Source: Pseudomonadaceae bacterium SI-3 (GTDB lineage: Bacteria > Pseudomonadota > Gammaproteobacteria > Pseudomonadales > Pseudomonadaceae). From it: a stretch of 64,000 nt of DNA. The stretch covers positions 2,604,001 through 2,668,000 of the forward strand of contig CP026511.1 of NCBI GenBank assembly GCA_004010935.1, read 5' to 3'. Shown piece by piece: positions 7,518-15,279 of this stretch (positions are counted from its first letter, which is position 1; each line of letters opens with the position of its first letter). Made by a program: the position numbers and the translations under genes. The notes under the pieces were generated by a model. That model was given only the letters and a program-made list of their open reading frames with translations, was not told the origin of the DNA and made no database searches.

Positions 7518-7712
7518 GAACAAAAGTGAGCCGCCCCTTGTTCCTCCGTCACCCCGTGAATGTCCGCTTTTGGCCGAAAGCAGACTTTCAGGACTTTGTA
7601 AGCCGGAAGCAACAGCGCTTACCAGCCACCTACCGAAGCCAGCCGTTCATACCGACCGGGGCGGTCGCTCCGGACGGGGGACTTTGTAGATCGCAGAATC
7701 AGCGCGTCTCAC
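7518..7712. other. Right flank of the integron array with a palindromic element
   Basis: Between the last attC and the cyclase gene. Positions 7556-7586 carry a hairpin (arms GTCCGCTTTT and GAAAGCAGAC around GGCC) related, inverted, to the one at about 3737-3770 left of the array. A 71-codon open frame across this stretch owes its openness to this repeat and is not a credible gene. Confidence 0.5.
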
Positions 7713-10097
7713 TTAAGGTTGGGCTATCGCAGGTAGCTTGAAGGTGTTGCGTCCGTTTCTTTTTGCCTCGTACATAGACTGATCAGCCACGTGCAACAGG
7801 GAATCCAAGTCAAGCCCATGGTAGGGATATATTGCGATCCCAATGCTAGTCGACAGGTTGAGGTGCAGCCCAGGCAGCACTAATTCGGCACGCATTGCTT
7901 CGATAATAGACTCCGCAATTCGCTGAACATCCTCGTCGCGACTGAGTTCGCCAAGAACAACTACGAATTCATCGCCTCCAGTGCGAATCACTGTGTCGAT
8001 CTGCCTCACCGCCCCTGATATGCGTTGGGCTGCCGCCTTCAGCACCTCATCTCCAATCTGGTGACCATGTTGATCATTGATCTGCTTGAAATGGTCCAAG
8101 TCGAGCAGCATGACTCCCACGCGCTGATTGTTACGCATGGCTCTGTTTATCGCCATGTTCATTCGGTCGTGCATTAAGTTCCGGTTTGGTAACCCGGTCA
8201 GAGGGTCATGAAGTGCTAGGTGCCGAATCTGATCTTCAGTGCGTTTGCGTTCAGTGATGTCATAGGCCATGTAAACAAGGCCAGTGGCCTGACTGTCAGC
8301 GTTACGGATGACACTGACCTTTACGCAGATTGGAATTCGCTTTCCGCTCTGGTGCACATATGTCCATTCCGCCTCTTTGCCTTCATCCCGCAACGGTTCA
8401 TTCAAAATGAGATCCGCCGGACTTTTAAGCTGACCCAGTTCCTCGCTCAGTTTCGCGCATCGCTCGGATAGCTCTATGGGATCATGAAGTTGCAAGATGC
8501 TCGTGCGCACTAGATCGCTCTCGGCGTAGCCGACAAGTTGTACACCGGCAGGGTTAACGGCTGTCACAATGCCCGCGAGGTCTGTAGACATGATCGCGAA
8601 AGGGGAATGTAAGATGATTGACTGACTTTGGAGGCTAGCTTGCAACGCTTGTCGCTGAGCGGCATGTAGATCAGTTAAGTCGGCAACTATGATGATGACG
8701 CTTCGTATGCCTGACCTTACAGATACTGTTGCGGAAAGGCTCAGTTCAACTACCTCGCCACCGCTATCTGGACGATAGATGTCAAAGCGTGCACTGGCTC
8801 GCTGGCCGCTCCGAAGATCTGCTAGCAATTTTTTCTGCATCTCATCGAAACTAAGCAGATGCATAAAGGGTTGATTTAATCTGGACAATCCGAGCCAACC
8901 AAACATGCGTTCAGCTGCTTCGTTGCAGGTCTGAATCGCCATCTCAGGATTACAGTCCGTAACGACAATACCCTCCGCTGCGCTTTCGACTATTGAGCGT
9001 GTTGCTGCTTCGGAATCTTTGAGCGCTATAGTCATATGATCAGCCAACGCTTGGGCACGAGCACGCATCGTCAAAGCTGACGACAACAAGGCGCTGAGTA
9101 GAATGCTGAGCACGATTCCGGCGCCTAGTATCGTAGGGGAGCGGCTTGCGGGCATAGCGACATCAAACGCAGGCAGGGTAACTAAGCGGAGCTTCCAAGT
9201 GCGCTGGCCTACTACAATCAGAATGTCCTCATCGAATGCGGGCTTGTAGGACGGGATATCCGAAAGCACGTCGATACGTCGCTCGTATAAAAGTGCACCC
9301 TGAGCAGCCGAGTCACCGTCGAACAGCTGTAGAGCCATGTTACCGACCCGATTTCCTAAAGCCGCGTGCATCAGGTCTGGCATTCGAAACGCAGAATAGA
9401 CGAAGCCCTGAAGCGCCGCACGGCGGACTTCTACCGTCAGCGGAGCACTATCGTCTCGGTAGATTGGTTGAAACATGATAGTTCCGGGCTGTGGGTTCTC
9501 GCCTTCCTGAACAAGCCAAACTTTTCCGGATAACGCCGCGGCGCCGCCGTCACGCGCGGTTTCCATTGCGGCACGTCTAACCTCTTCAGAATACATATCG
9601 AAGCCGAAAGCCTTCAGATTCCTTCCCGAGAAGGGTTCCAGATACGCCACAGGCGTATGGAGATCCCTTACCCCAGACGGAATCACCGTGTAAGAGGGAA
9701 AGCCCTCCGCTCGAATGGCCTGTATATGCTGCTCCAAGTAATTTCCCGGAATCGCTGGCGTATAGCCAAGTCCTAACAACCCTGGATATCGATCCTGAAG
9801 CTGTAAGTGCTCCGCGAACTTTTTCCAGTCGCCTCGCTCGATTCCGCCGCGACTATAGAGATGGCTGCTCGCAGCCTGTAGCAAGCGCTCGTACTGCTTC
9901 ATTGCTTCGCCAATGTCGCGGGCGGTGTCGGACACTATGCGATCGAATCTCAGGCGGGCTGCTTCGGCCTCTTTGGATCGGACGCTTTGATAAGAAGCGA
10001 ATGTGATAGCAAGCCCAACCAGCAATGCAGCCAGAACAACGGCGATTCGGTGTCCATCAACCCAGCCAGCCATTGAGCGGAAAGCGCGTAACTTCAT
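7713..10097 (-). CDS. Membrane diguanylate cyclase, CHASE-PAS-PAS-GGDEF
   Basis: 794-aa c-di-GMP synthase. A membrane segment at about 17-38 precedes a periplasmic CHASE domain (about 70-300; FPSYTVIPSG, HTPVAYLEPF, GFDMYSEEVRRAAM, ALSGKVWLVQE). A second membrane segment (ILGAGIVLSILLSALLSSAL, about 325-345), two PAS domains (about 365-490 and 495-620) and a GGDEF domain (about 630-790) follow. The active-site motif is intact (RTGGDEFVVVL) and is preceded five residues earlier by an RxxD inhibitory site (RQID), so an active, product-inhibited enzyme is expected. The start MKLRAFRSMAGW fits the first membrane helix. It is transcribed against its neighbours and lies between the integron array and ATPase copy C, as part of the second inserted block. 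The CHASE ligand is unknown. Confidence 0.92.
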   Translation of the reverse strand: MKLRAFRSMAGWVDGHRIAVVLAALLVGLAITFASYQSVRSKEAEAARLRFDRIVSDTARDIGEAMKQYERLLQAASSHLYSRGGIERGDWKKFAEHLQLQDRYPGLLGLGYTPAIPGNYLEQHIQAIRAEGFPSYTVIPSGVRDLHTPVAYLEPFSGRNLKAFGFDMYSEEVRRAAMETARDGGAAALSGKVWLVQEGENPQPGTIMFQPIYRDDSAPLTVEVRRAALQGFVYSAFRMPDLMHAALGNRVGNMALQLFDGDSAAQGALLYERRIDVLSDIPSYKPAFDEDILIVVGQRTWKLRLVTLPAFDVAMPASRSPTILGAGIVLSILLSALLSSALTMRARAQALADHMTIALKDSEAATRSIVESAAEGIVVTDCNPEMAIQTCNEAAERMFGWLGLSRLNQPFMHLLSFDEMQKKLLADLRSGQRASARFDIYRPDSGGEVVELSLSATVSVRSGIRSVIIIVADLTDLHAAQRQALQASLQSQSIILHSPFAIMSTDLAGIVTAVNPAGVQLVGYAESDLVRTSILQLHDPIELSERCAKLSEELGQLKSPADLILNEPLRDEGKEAEWTYVHQSGKRIPICVKVSVIRNADSQATGLVYMAYDITERKRTEDQIRHLALHDPLTGLPNRNLMHDRMNMAINRAMRNNQRVGVMLLDLDHFKQINDQHGHQIGDEVLKAAAQRISGAVRQIDTVIRTGGDEFVVVLGELSRDEDVQRIAESIIEAMRAELVLPGLHLNLSTSIGIAIYPYHGLDLDSLLHVADQSMYEAKRNGRNTFKLPAIAQP

Positions 10098-10277
10098 GAT
10101 CCGACCCTAGGCGTGAGCGCAACGAAACTGTTGAAAGTAACGCTGTATCGACGCGGTCAGCAAAACGTGAAGATGATTTACCCCGCTTACGACTAATGGC
10201 ATTGTTTTGCGCAGCAATGGCAGGCCGCTTCAAGGTCGCCTGACGCAAGTTGAGGGGCCCGTTAGACGTTCTCTAAG

Positions 10278-10487
10278 GGCAGCTATCGTGTGGTGCTGAT
10301 GGCGCCACGGCCTGGGCGCATCGATTCTATCTATGAGGTGCCGCTGCCAGCGCAGCGCAACCAAGACATGAAGCTGTCGCCCGAATTTACCGCGTTGAAA
10401 CGCGAGATCCTGACGCGCATCAGGGAGACGTCAGGCATGCAGACCGATCTCGACCAGCTCCAGAAACTGACAGCGATCGCGGGTTAG
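10278..10487 (+). pseudogene. Partial duplicate of the ABC ATPase 3' end (copy C)
   Basis: Repeats the last ~68 codons of the ATPase gene ([20 protein letters not shown] to LQKLTAIAG), in frame but with no start, no ATP-binding motifs and an abrupt 5' boundary near GGCAG (10278). It is closer to the intact copy than copy B is in that it has no frameshift. After the stop it diverges from copies A and B, so this copy probably marks the ancestral downstream junction of the transporter operon. Confidence 0.9.
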
Positions 10488-10494
10488 CATCCAC

Positions 10495-10516
10495 GGTGGG
10501 CTGAAGCCCACCCTAC
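10495..10516. repeat. GGTGGGCTGAAGCCCACC hairpin
   Basis: Perfect palindrome GGTGGGCTGAAGCCCACC followed by CTAC, directly after ATPase copy C. A degenerate relative lies at about 10566-10605. The same element recurs at 28837-28858 and as an inverted pair at 57793-57848. It is a dispersed intergenic repeat that probably acts as a transcription terminator. Confidence 0.75.
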
Positions 10517-10625
10517 TATCGACCGGGTTGTGCAGCTGTCCCCTTCAGTACCCGCTGAGCAGCCTGCGGTGGGCTAAAGCGGGACGCCGCCAGGCCCACC
10601 CTACCGGTCCAGATCGCATCGTCGT

Positions 10626-13600
10626 TCAGCGCGGCATCATCCGCACGCCGGAGAGCTCGGCGAGCGGTCCCGGCCGGCCCAGGTGGTAACCCTGCACGTA
10701 GTCAACGCCGATATCCTGCAGGCACTCGAGGATAGCCGCTGACTCAACGAACTCCGCCACGGTACTCAGCCCCATTTCATGGCCGATGTTGTTGATCGAC
10801 GCCACCATTGCCCGCGCGATGGGATCGCGATCAATGTCCCGAACGAAACTGCCGTCGATCTTCAGATAATCCACCGGCAGGGTTTTGAGGTACCCGAACG
10901 ACGACAGGCCAGAGCCAAAGTCGTCCAGTGCGAAGCTGCAACCCACAGCCTTGAGGCTGTTCATGAAGGTCATGGCACGGCTGAGGTTGGCGATCGCCGC
11001 GGTTTCGGTGATTTCAAAACACAGGCAATTGGCGGGGATCTGGTGACGCTCGATGGCCGACAGGACGAATTCGAGAAAGCTTTCCTCACCCAGCGAGGTT
11101 GCCGACAGGTTGATCGAATAATGCCCCAGCGACGCACCGGGACGACGACGTAGATCGCCGACCCATGCCAGGAAATTGCCGACCACCCAGCGATCCACCG
11201 CCGGTGCCAGATCGTAACGTTCAGCCGCGGGCATGAAGGCGCCGGGGGGAATGATGCTGCCATCCTCGCCCTGCATGCGTACCAGCACTTCATAGCGCTG
11301 CGAACCGTCGTCGCCTGCGGCACGCACGATCGGCTGCACGAACAAACGCAGCAGGTCGCCATCCAGTGCTTGCCGTAGCCGGTGCGTCCATTGCATCTCG
11401 CCGCGGCGTTCCATCAGCTGTTGGTCGTCCGCCTGATACACATGCACGCGGTTGCGACCGCCGTCCTTGGCCGCATAACAGGCACTGTCGGCAGCACCAA
11501 GCAAGGGGCCGAGCGTTTTCGCGTGCTCGTCGATGGCCACCAGACCGATGCTGGCGCCAACCGCGAAACTCTTGCCCTCCCAACTGAAGCGAAACTCGTC
11601 AACCGCGTGGCGTATGTCTTCGGCAATCCGCACCGCCTGAATCAACGAACACTCATTGAAGAGGATGCCGAACTCATCGCCGCCCAGGCGCGCCAGCAGA
11701 TCACTGCCCCGCACACGGCCTCTCAGTAGCTGACCCAGTTGGCGCAGCAGCTCGTCACCGGCGGCATGGCCGCAGGTGTCGTTCACCACCTTGAACTGGT
11801 CCAGGTCCATGTAGCAGAGAACATGCTCGCCACCGGTGTATTCGCGCAGCAGCGACTCGATCTGGCGCTCGAACGCGGAGCGATTGACCAGCCCGGTCAG
11901 GTTGTCGTGATTGGCCTGGAACGTCAGCTTGTGAGCCAGCTGGCGGGTGACCGTGACATCACGAAAGGTCAGCACAGTACCGATGACGGCACCCTCGGCG
12001 TCGCGGATGGGCGCAACCGCATCCTGTACAGCCAATTGCGTGCCATCAGGTCGATGAAGGATGCCCGGCGCACGCTCGGTGCGATCCTGACGGTCACTTC
12101 TGCGCCGAAGGCCGAGGCTGGCGGCATTGAGCAGCCGCGCACCGGTGGCCTCGTCGAATAGCTGGTAGACCTCGTCAAGCACCAGCCCCTGCGCGGCGGC
12201 CTGGCTCCAGCCAATCAGCCGCTCGGCGCTGGGGTTGAGATAGCGCACGCGCCCGGCCCTGTCGGTGGTGATCACGCCATCGCCGATGGAAGCGAGCGTG
12301 ACCTGGGCGAGCATTTTCTCCGCGAACAACTGCTCCTCGATCTGTCGGCGTTCGGTGATGTCTCGCACCATGCAAACGAAGGCGTCCTGCGGGCGGTTTC
12401 CCTGGCTGGCGGTCAGCTCCGCGGCAAACAACTCGCCGTCTTTACCGTGGAGCATCAATTCGGTTTTCAGCTCGCCGCCGGCTTCCGGCAACAGCGACGC
12501 ACTGTTGCCCACGACAAAACGTTGAAAGGGTTGCCCGACAATCTGCTCGGCCGGTAAACCGAACAGCCGCTCCGCGCCGGGGTTGCAGCTGGTCAGAATG
12601 CCGTCATGGCCATAGGTGACGATGCCGTCGCGGATGTCCCGCACGATGCTCTGCGTCTTCGCCACTGCGTGTTGCAGGGCACGGATCACCTTGTTGTATT
12701 GCTCGGCGATCTGCCCGACCTCGGTGAACGGCTCAACATCCACTTCGCGCTGGAACTGCCCCAGACGTTGGTGTTCAGCCATGGCGTCGAGCAGTTCGAT
12801 CAGTTCGGTGCGTGCGCCATGTTCGCTGACGTTCAATCCCACGCGCTCATCATCGGGGTTCACCCGCATCGGGTAGTACCGATTGATCAGCCGCAACAGC
12901 AGATAGGTGACGCCGAACGCCCAGACCGCGCAAACCAGCACGCCCTGCAACTGAACCATCAGTTGATCGAAGCGACTCAGGCCGGTGCCGAGCAGCAGCG
13001 GGTCACCACACAGCGCTACCGCCACAGTGCCCCACAAGCCAGCCGCCAGGTGAACCGGAACCGCGCCGACCGCATCATCGATGGCGCAGCGCACCAACAG
13101 CCGGTCTGCCAGCCACATCGCCAGGCCGCCGCCTGCCCCGATCAGCAGGGAGTCGGCAATGCTGACCGCATGAGCACTCGCGGTGATTGCCACTAACCCC
13201 GCCAGCATGCCGTTGAGCAACGCAACGGGCTCCACGTAGCCGTGCCGCCATTGCGATAACAGCATCGCCAACGCCATGCCAGCCATGCCTGCCACAACGG
13301 TATTGACGACGATTCCCGGCACGCGCCCATCGAAACTCAAGGTGCTGCCACCGTTGAAGCCGAACCAGCCGAACAGCAACAGCAAGCCGCCGAGCATCGC
13401 CAGTGGCAGGTTAGAGCCCGGCATGTTCTGTCGCAGCCATTTGCTATCGAAGCGGCCCGCGCGCGGGCCGATGACCATCACCGTTGCCAGCGCGATCCAC
13501 CCGCCTACGCCGTGCACCACGGTCGAGCCCGCAAAGTCGACAAATCCTTGCTGCGCGAGCCAACCCTGACCTTCACGCAAGGCGCCGCCCCATGCCCAAT

Positions 13601-14051
13601 GGCCGAACAAGGGGTAGATCAGACCAGCCGACAGCGCGGCGACGATCAGGTAGGCGTTGAAGCGCATACGTTCGGCGGCCGCGCCCGAAACGATGGTGGC
13701 GGCGGTCGTACAGAACATTGCCTGGAACAGGAAAAAAGCCAGCGGCCAACTGTCGTCGACCGCAAGTTCAAGCATGAACAGACCCGTGCCCATCACCCCG
13801 TCCTGACTGGTGCCGAACATAAGCGCGAAACCGAATGACCAATAGAGCAGCAAGGCGATGCACAGGTCAGCCATGTTCTTGGTCGCGACGTTGATGGCGT
13901 TCTTGCTTCGCGTCAGGCCGGCTTCCAGGCACAAAAACCCAATCTGCATGTTGAAGACCAGACCGGCGCACAGCACGACCCAGAGAATATCGATCGAGTC
14001 TTTCGGCATACGCATCCCATGGCAGGTGTCCGCAGAGGCGGTGGAAAGCAC
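10626..14051 (-). CDS. Ammonium transporter-PAS-PAS-GGDEF-EAL fusion
   Basis: 1141-aa protein joining an Amt/Mep ammonium-channel domain to c-di-GMP enzymes. Residues ~15-405 form the Amt domain with about eleven helices (QIGFLCLEAGLTRSKNA, VHGVGGWIALA, GWFGFNGGS). A linker and two PAS domains (about 455-690) follow. The GGDEF domain (about 700-860) has intact ARLGGDEFGILF, and the EAL domain (about 880-1130) has EVL instead of EAL, with EITETA, DDFGSG and KIDGSFV retained. It should sense or transport ammonium at the inner membrane and couple this to c-di-GMP turnover. The GTG start at 14051 is the longest; ATGs at codons 13 and 15 are possible. A sigma-54-type promoter sits just upstream, fitting nitrogen control. 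Confidence 0.92.
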   Translation of the reverse strand: MLSTASADTCHGMRMPKDSIDILWVVLCAGLVFNMQIGFLCLEAGLTRSKNAINVATKNMADLCIALLLYWSFGFALMFGTSQDGVMGTGLFMLELAVDDSWPLAFFLFQAMFCTTAATIVSGAAAERMRFNAYLIVAALSAGLIYPLFGHWAWGGALREGQGWLAQQGFVDFAGSTVVHGVGGWIALATVMVIGPRAGRFDSKWLRQNMPGSNLPLAMLGGLLLLFGWFGFNGGSTLSFDGRVPGIVVNTVVAGMAGMALAMLLSQWRHGYVEPVALLNGMLAGLVAITASAHAVSIADSLLIGAGGGLAMWLADRLLVRCAIDDAVGAVPVHLAAGLWGTVAVALCGDPLLLGTGLSRFDQLMVQLQGVLVCAVWAFGVTYLLLRLINRYYPMRVNPDDERVGLNVSEHGARTELIELLDAMAEHQRLGQFQREVDVEPFTEVGQIAEQYNKVIRALQHAVAKTQSIVRDIRDGIVTYGHDGILTSCNPGAERLFGLPAEQIVGQPFQRFVVGNSASLLPEAGGELKTELMLHGKDGELFAAELTASQGNRPQDAFVCMVRDITERRQIEEQLFAEKMLAQVTLASIGDGVITTDRAGRVRYLNPSAERLIGWSQAAAQGLVLDEVYQLFDEATGARLLNAASLGLRRRSDRQDRTERAPGILHRPDGTQLAVQDAVAPIRDAEGAVIGTVLTFRDVTVTRQLAHKLTFQANHDNLTGLVNRSAFERQIESLLREYTGGEHVLCYMDLDQFKVVNDTCGHAAGDELLRQLGQLLRGRVRGSDLLARLGGDEFGILFNECSLIQAVRIAEDIRHAVDEFRFSWEGKSFAVGASIGLVAIDEHAKTLGPLLGAADSACYAAKDGGRNRVHVYQADDQQLMERRGEMQWTHRLRQALDGDLLRLFVQPIVRAAGDDGSQRYEVLVRMQGEDGSIIPPGAFMPAAERYDLAPAVDRWVVGNFLAWVGDLRRRPGASLGHYSINLSATSLGEESFLEFVLSAIERHQIPANCLCFEITETAAIANLSRAMTFMNSLKAVGCSFALDDFGSGLSSFGYLKTLPVDYLKIDGSFVRDIDRDPIARAMVASINNIGHEMGLSTVAEFVESAAILECLQDIGVDYVQGYHLGRPGPLAELSGVRMMPR

Positions 14052-14081
14052 AGCACCTGGCGGCGCTGGCTTTTAGCTATT

Positions 14082-14097
14082 AGCCAGAACCGTGCCA
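14082..14097 (-). promoter_or_regulatory. rpoN-dependent: Sigma-54 (-24/-12) promoter for the Amt-GGDEF-EAL gene
   Basis: On the minus strand the sequence reads TGGCACGGTTCTGGCT. The TGGCACG -24 element is perfect and the -12 element is TGGC instead of TTGC; the GG and GC dinucleotides have the required 12-base offset. The predicted transcript would start about 20 bases before the GTG start. This fits NtrC-type nitrogen regulation. I did not find a confident NtrC enhancer. Confidence 0.65.
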
Positions 14098-14115
14098 GCC
14101 GTCCTAGCGCTCACA

Positions 14116-15138
14116 TCAGGACGCCAGCAGGTCATGCATGGCGGCGAAGACCTGCGCCATAGCCTGCGGACTGCGCCCCGGCCCGCCAGCGCAGTGGCCC
14201 CAGTCAGACTCAAGTACACGCAGCTCGGCGTTTGGCATCAACGAGGCTTCGTGTCGCGCGTCTTCAACGGTGAAATAGAGATCACTGCTGCTGGGCATGA
14301 TGATCGCCCGAGCAGAAAGCTGGGACAGCGCCTCGTCCAGGCTGCCAAACCCGGGCAGCGCGGACGGATCGGCTGACTGCCAGGTATCGAGCACGCAAAG
14401 CAGATCGTTGGCGTCCTGCTCCAGGTGGTCCTGTTCCCAATAATCGAGCAAGGCGTCGAGACTGGTGAAACCCAGCTCACGCCATAGCTCGGCGCGAAAG
14501 AACGCCTGCGAGTAAGCCCAGCCAGCGTACGCGCGGCCGAAGGCTCGCAAGCCGCGCTCGGGCGCCTCGATATAACGCCCACCCTGCCACGCCGAATCGG
14601 CCTGCAGAGCTGCCTTAACACCTTCAAGGAAGACGAAATTGTGCGGCCAGCAGCGCGCCGTGCAGCAAAACGGCAGGATGCGTTGCACCTTTTCAGGGAA
14701 CAACAATGCCCAGTAAAGCGCCTGCATCCCGCCCATGGACCAACCCGTCACCAAGTGCAATTGCCATGTTGGGCCAAACAGCTGGTCGAGCAACATGCGT
14801 TGCGCACGCACGTTGTCCGCCAGCGTTATGTGCGGAAATTCCGCGCCGCCCTGCCCTGCGGTGGCATTGCTCGGCGAGCTGGACCAGCCGGCACCGAACA
14901 GATTGGTCAACACCACGCAGTAGTCACCATTGGCCAGGGGGCTGCCTGCACCAAGCAGGGGCAGACTGCCCCAATGCGATCCACCGTAGTAGCTGGGAAT
15001 CAGCACGATGTTGTCTCGCTGTGCATTCGGCGAGCCGACGACCTGATAGCAGAGCCGCGCTTTCTGCAACGTCTGGCCGCTTTCAAGCGCTAGATCGCCC
15101 AGTTCGATGAGTCTTTTTTCCCTTTCTATCTCAAGCAC
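14116..15138 (-). CDS. Alpha/beta-hydrolase, homoserine O-acetyltransferase-like
   Basis: 340-aa alpha/beta-hydrolase of the MetX (homoserine acetyltransferase) superfamily branch. The nucleophile elbow is TGWSMGGMQALYWA at about residue 134, with an Asp in PSSSDLYFTVED and the His in SDWGHCAGG completing the triad. The early segment NIVLIPSYYGGSHWGSLPLLG resembles the oxyanion region of MetX proteins. True MetX proteins are about 370-380 aa, so this shorter relative may act on another ester or amide. It is divergent from the GlnT-type ligase gene and next to the Amt fusion, suggesting a nitrogen-scavenging role, but this is only context. Confidence 0.8.
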   Translation of the reverse strand: MLEIEREKRLIELGDLALESGQTLQKARLCYQVVGSPNAQRDNIVLIPSYYGGSHWGSLPLLGAGSPLANGDYCVVLTNLFGAGWSSSPSNATAGQGGAEFPHITLADNVRAQRMLLDQLFGPTWQLHLVTGWSMGGMQALYWALLFPEKVQRILPFCCTARCWPHNFVFLEGVKAALQADSAWQGGRYIEAPERGLRAFGRAYAGWAYSQAFFRAELWRELGFTSLDALLDYWEQDHLEQDANDLLCVLDTWQSADPSALPGFGSLDEALSQLSARAIIMPSSSDLYFTVEDARHEASLMPNAELRVLESDWGHCAGGPGRSPQAMAQVFAAMHDLLAS

Positions 15139-15205
15139 TTGCAGTTCCTCTGAGCAGCATTGGCGGGTGTCCCGGCAGGTCTTGCAGCAGCTTTTCTATA
15201 CACGC

Positions 15206-15221
15206 TGGCATGTATATTGGA
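15206..15221 (+). promoter_or_regulatory. Possible weak sigma-54 promoter upstream of glnT
   Basis: TGGCATGTATATTGGA lies about 60 bases before the glnT start. The -24 TGGCA element is good and the spacing to the -12 element is correct, but the invariant GC at -12 is GG here. It may be a degenerate or nonfunctional site. It is reported because both this gene and the neighbouring Amt fusion would be expected under nitrogen control. Confidence 0.35.
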
Positions 15222-15279
15222 TGAAGGATTCGTGCCACAGCGCGTAACGCTGGCCCGAATTCAGCAAGGGATTCCCACC

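Noticed and set aside
7526..7741. 71-residue open frame after the integron array
   Set aside because: Contains a common palindromic repeat, lacks a ribosome binding site and overlaps the end of the cyclase gene.
1409..10487. Genomic island carried by a phage or ICE
   Set aside because: No integrase, tRNA target, att repeats or conjugation genes; the only flanking repeats are partial gene copies and integron attC sites.
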